A stretch of DNA of 6,866 bases from JARDZI01 sp041639705 (GTDB lineage Bacteria; Bacillota; Clostridia; Clostridiales; Caloramatoraceae): positions 1 to 6,866 of the forward strand of contig JBEQBT010000187.1 of the NCBI GenBank assembly GCA_041639705.1, given 5' to 3'. Every line of letters begins with the position of its first letter. The stretch's first letter is position 1. The notes under the pieces are model-generated. The model saw only the letters and a program-made list of their open reading frames with translations. It did no database searches and was not told where the DNA came from. The position numbers and the translations under genes are program-made. This document shows, piece after piece, positions 5,659 through 6,866 of this stretch.

Positions 5659-5801
5659 GTGGACTTTTCTAATTCACTCGTTGTGTATCTAAACATTTAA
5701 TATTTGGAACCAAAGGGCAACATATATACTCTAATTAGTATTATAAAAAAATCATTTGATAAAAAGTTTAATTATTTTGGGATATTTTTAATAGACTATT
5801 T

Positions 5802-5810
5802 GGGGGGGGG
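5802..5810 (+). promoter_or_regulatory. Homopolymeric G9 ribosome binding site
   Basis: Nine consecutive G stand four bases before the ATG at 5815 and are the only purine-rich stretch able to act as a Shine-Dalgarno sequence there. Other genes in the window use GGAGG or AGGGTG forms. Slippage in such a run would change spacing and pairing, and so possibly translation of the lipoprotein. Confidence 0.7.
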
Positions 5811-5814
5811 TATT

Positions 5815-6666
5815 ATGTTTAAAAAAATCATACTAATTCTTATGGCGAGTATGTTTATTATCATAAGTGGATGTGCAAAAAAGGAAAGTAGTACTGGAAG
5901 CTCAAATATGGTTTCTCCAGCAGCAGATGCTAGTTATACTTCCAGTCAGGAACAAAAATCTGTATACAAGAATCAAGTTAATCAGGATACAATTCTTCAA
6001 GATAAAAAGATAATACAGAATTTCCAAGTAAGTATTATTGTTGATGATGTGAAGAATGCGGCTAATGAAATAGGTAGCAAAGCAAGGTTACTTGGTGGAT
6101 TTACTGAAATTGAGGAAATAACGGAATATGGAAGTAATTCATCAATTAGAATACCATCTCAAAAAGTTGACTTATTTATAGAATACTTAGAGAAAAGCTT
6201 CGATGTAATAAACAAGAATAAGAATGTTGAAAATATAACAGATGTTTATGTTGATAATGATGCAAGGTTAAAAAATCTAAAAGCAGAAGAATCTCAGGTA
6301 CTTGAGATATTAAAAAAAGCAAATACTGTGGATGAAATATTAAAGGTTCAAACTGAACTTTATAGAGTTAGAGGAGAAATAGAGGTTTTAGAATCAAGGA
6401 AAAAAACTTGGGATAGGCAAGTAGATTATTCCACGGTTAGACTGAATATAAGCAAAAAACAAATAGTTAGTGATAAAAAAATTAATATTCTAAGTTCAAA
6501 CGAATTTTTTAATTCAATGGGTAAAGGTTTTAAGAATACATTCATGTATTTAGTGCTAACATTTCAAACAATCATTATATTCTTATTTTCAAACTTAATT
6601 CCTTTTGCAATTCTTGCTGGATTAGGTTATGGAGGCTACAAAGCAATTAAAAAGAAGAAAAAATAG
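5815..6666 (+). CDS. DUF4349-domain lipoprotein with a C-terminal membrane anchor
   Basis: The 283-residue product starts with a lipoprotein signal: KK, a hydrophobic stretch at 5-17, and lipobox ISGC with the lipidated cysteine at C20, so it is exported and attached to the outer face of the membrane. A Ser/Asn/Ala-rich linker follows to about residue 55. The DUF4349 domain then runs to about 220: the QNFQVSIIVDDV strand, GGFTEIEE, SIRIPSQKVDLFIEYL, NVENITDVYVDNDARLKNL, a coiled-coil helix pair, and a closing VDYSTVRLNI strand. A hydrophobic segment near 240-273 with a KAIKKKKK tail gives a second anchor with its end inside. Some DUF4349 proteins are annotated as envelope-stress or adhesion lipoproteins, but the function is unknown. 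I start at 5815 because of the lipoprotein signal; the frame is open upstream to a TTG at 5704, adding 37 unlikely residues. It is probably monocistronic. Confidence 0.9.
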   Translation: MFKKIILILMASMFIIISGCAKKESSTGSSNMVSPAADASYTSSQEQKSVYKNQVNQDTILQDKKIIQNFQVSIIVDDVKNAANEIGSKARLLGGFTEIEEITEYGSNSSIRIPSQKVDLFIEYLEKSFDVINKNKNVENITDVYVDNDARLKNLKAEESQVLEILKKANTVDEILKVQTELYRVRGEIEVLESRKKTWDRQVDYSTVRLNISKKQIVSDKKINILSSNEFFNSMGKGFKNTFMYLVLTFQTIIIFLFSNLIPFAILAGLGYGGYKAIKKKKK

Positions 6667-6672
6667 TATATG

Positions 6673-6713
6673 ATAAGCCCAAGAAAGCAATGCTTTTCCT
6701 GGGCTTATTTATT
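6673..6713. terminator. Terminator between convergent genes
   Basis: ATAAGCCCA (6673-6681) pairs exactly with TGGGCTTAT (6700-6708), and inside it AAAGC (6684-6688) pairs with GCTTT (6692-6696) across a small bulge. T-rich sequence follows on + (6705-6714). On the minus strand it lies immediately after the stop of the right-edge gene and is followed by the complement of the A-run at 6655-6662, so it could serve both. Confidence 0.85.
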
Positions 6714-6864
6714 TGCGCAGCATTGTGGTAATGCGTCGTAACTTCTGGGTAAGGTTGAACACTGTTCCCTTATATTGAATATAGTAGTACACTGTAGTGG
6801 CCGATGCCCACATCGGCTTGGGTATTTGCGATGCATGGAATTTCCACAGTTGATGCTGGTATCC
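6709..6864 (-). CDS. C-terminal end of an unrecognised minus-strand gene, 5' end outside the window
   Basis: On the minus strand one frame stays open from the right edge to a TAA at 6709-6711, giving 51 residues ending ITTMLRK; every other frame here is interrupted by stops. Codons include GCG, CGC and CTG, and the stretch is about 46% GC by hand count, well above the neighbouring genes. The visible part is basic and aromatic (VYYYIQYKG, TQKLRRI) with no membrane segment. I do not recognise the family; a transposase or other acquired gene is possible but unproven. It converges on the DUF4349 gene and shares the terminator between them. Support is the uninterrupted frame, plausible composition and the terminator placed exactly at its end. 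Confidence 0.5.
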   Translation of the reverse strand, partial: GYQHQLWKFHASQIPKPMWASATTVYYYIQYKGTVFNLTQKLRRITTMLRK

Positions 6865-6866
6865 CT

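Noticed and set aside
5502..5696. Minus-strand frame of 64 codons reaching into the gap after the M18 gene
   Set aside because: No Shine-Dalgarno before its ATG, it runs through the terminator stem and into the aminopeptidase gene, and it resembles no protein I know.
5704..5814. Thirty-seven-residue extension of the lipoprotein from a TTG
   Set aside because: It would place the lipoprotein signal in the interior of the protein; the signal peptide and lipobox fit only the start at 5815.
1..6866. CRISPR array, tRNA, rRNA or a recognisable riboswitch
   Set aside because: No regularly spaced direct repeats, cloverleaf with CCA-type end, rRNA motif or known aptamer core was seen on either strand.

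Overview
The window is about 6.9 kb of AT-rich DNA. It has strong GGAGG-type ribosome binding sites, short AT-rich intergenic gaps and sigma-A-like promoters. Together with the gene families this points to a low-GC Gram-positive, most likely a Clostridium-type Firmicute. Most genes look chromosomal and housekeeping. The exceptions are two repeat or mobile-looking elements and a GC-richer stub at the right edge.

Layout, left to right: (1) the 3' end of an unrecognised gene on + (to 265), then a 63-bp imperfect palindrome (268-330) in the gap before a convergent gene; (2) a PhzF-family isomerase gene on - (385-1245) with its own promoter; (3) a divergent + gene for a small four-helix membrane protein of the YvlD / phage-holin-4_2 superfamily (1371-1730), closed by a 38-nt perfect palindrome acting as terminator; (4) a class II fructose-1,6-bisphosphatase gene, glpX (1911-2888), with an extended -10 promoter. 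It is followed by a strongly structured segment (2894-2981) resembling an IS200/IS605 right end or TnpB guide-RNA (omegaRNA) scaffold, and then by a 16-bp terminator stem; (5) a probable two-gene unit, a DUF896/UPF0291 protein with a His/Cys-rich tail (3133-3399) and 5-formyltetrahydrofolate cyclo-ligase (3440-4000); (6) an M18 zinc aminopeptidase (4135-5547) with its own promoter overlapping an inverted repeat and a clean terminator; (7) a DUF4349 lipoprotein (5815-6666) whose ribosome binding site is a run of nine G; (8) a terminator that may serve both strands, and the C-terminus of an unrecognised minus-strand gene (6709-6864) in DNA of about 46% GC.

Functionally this is a loose set of independent units: gluconeogenic or sugar-phosphate metabolism (glpX), one-carbon folate salvage (cyclo-ligase), peptide turnover (M18) and two envelope proteins. 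No multi-gene pathway or defence system is apparent. The points most worth a second look are the omegaRNA-like element lodged between glpX and its terminator, the G9 ribosome binding site that could vary by slippage, the 63-bp palindrome, and the metal-ligand-rich tail on the DUF896 protein. No gap of more than 300 bases lacks a gene.
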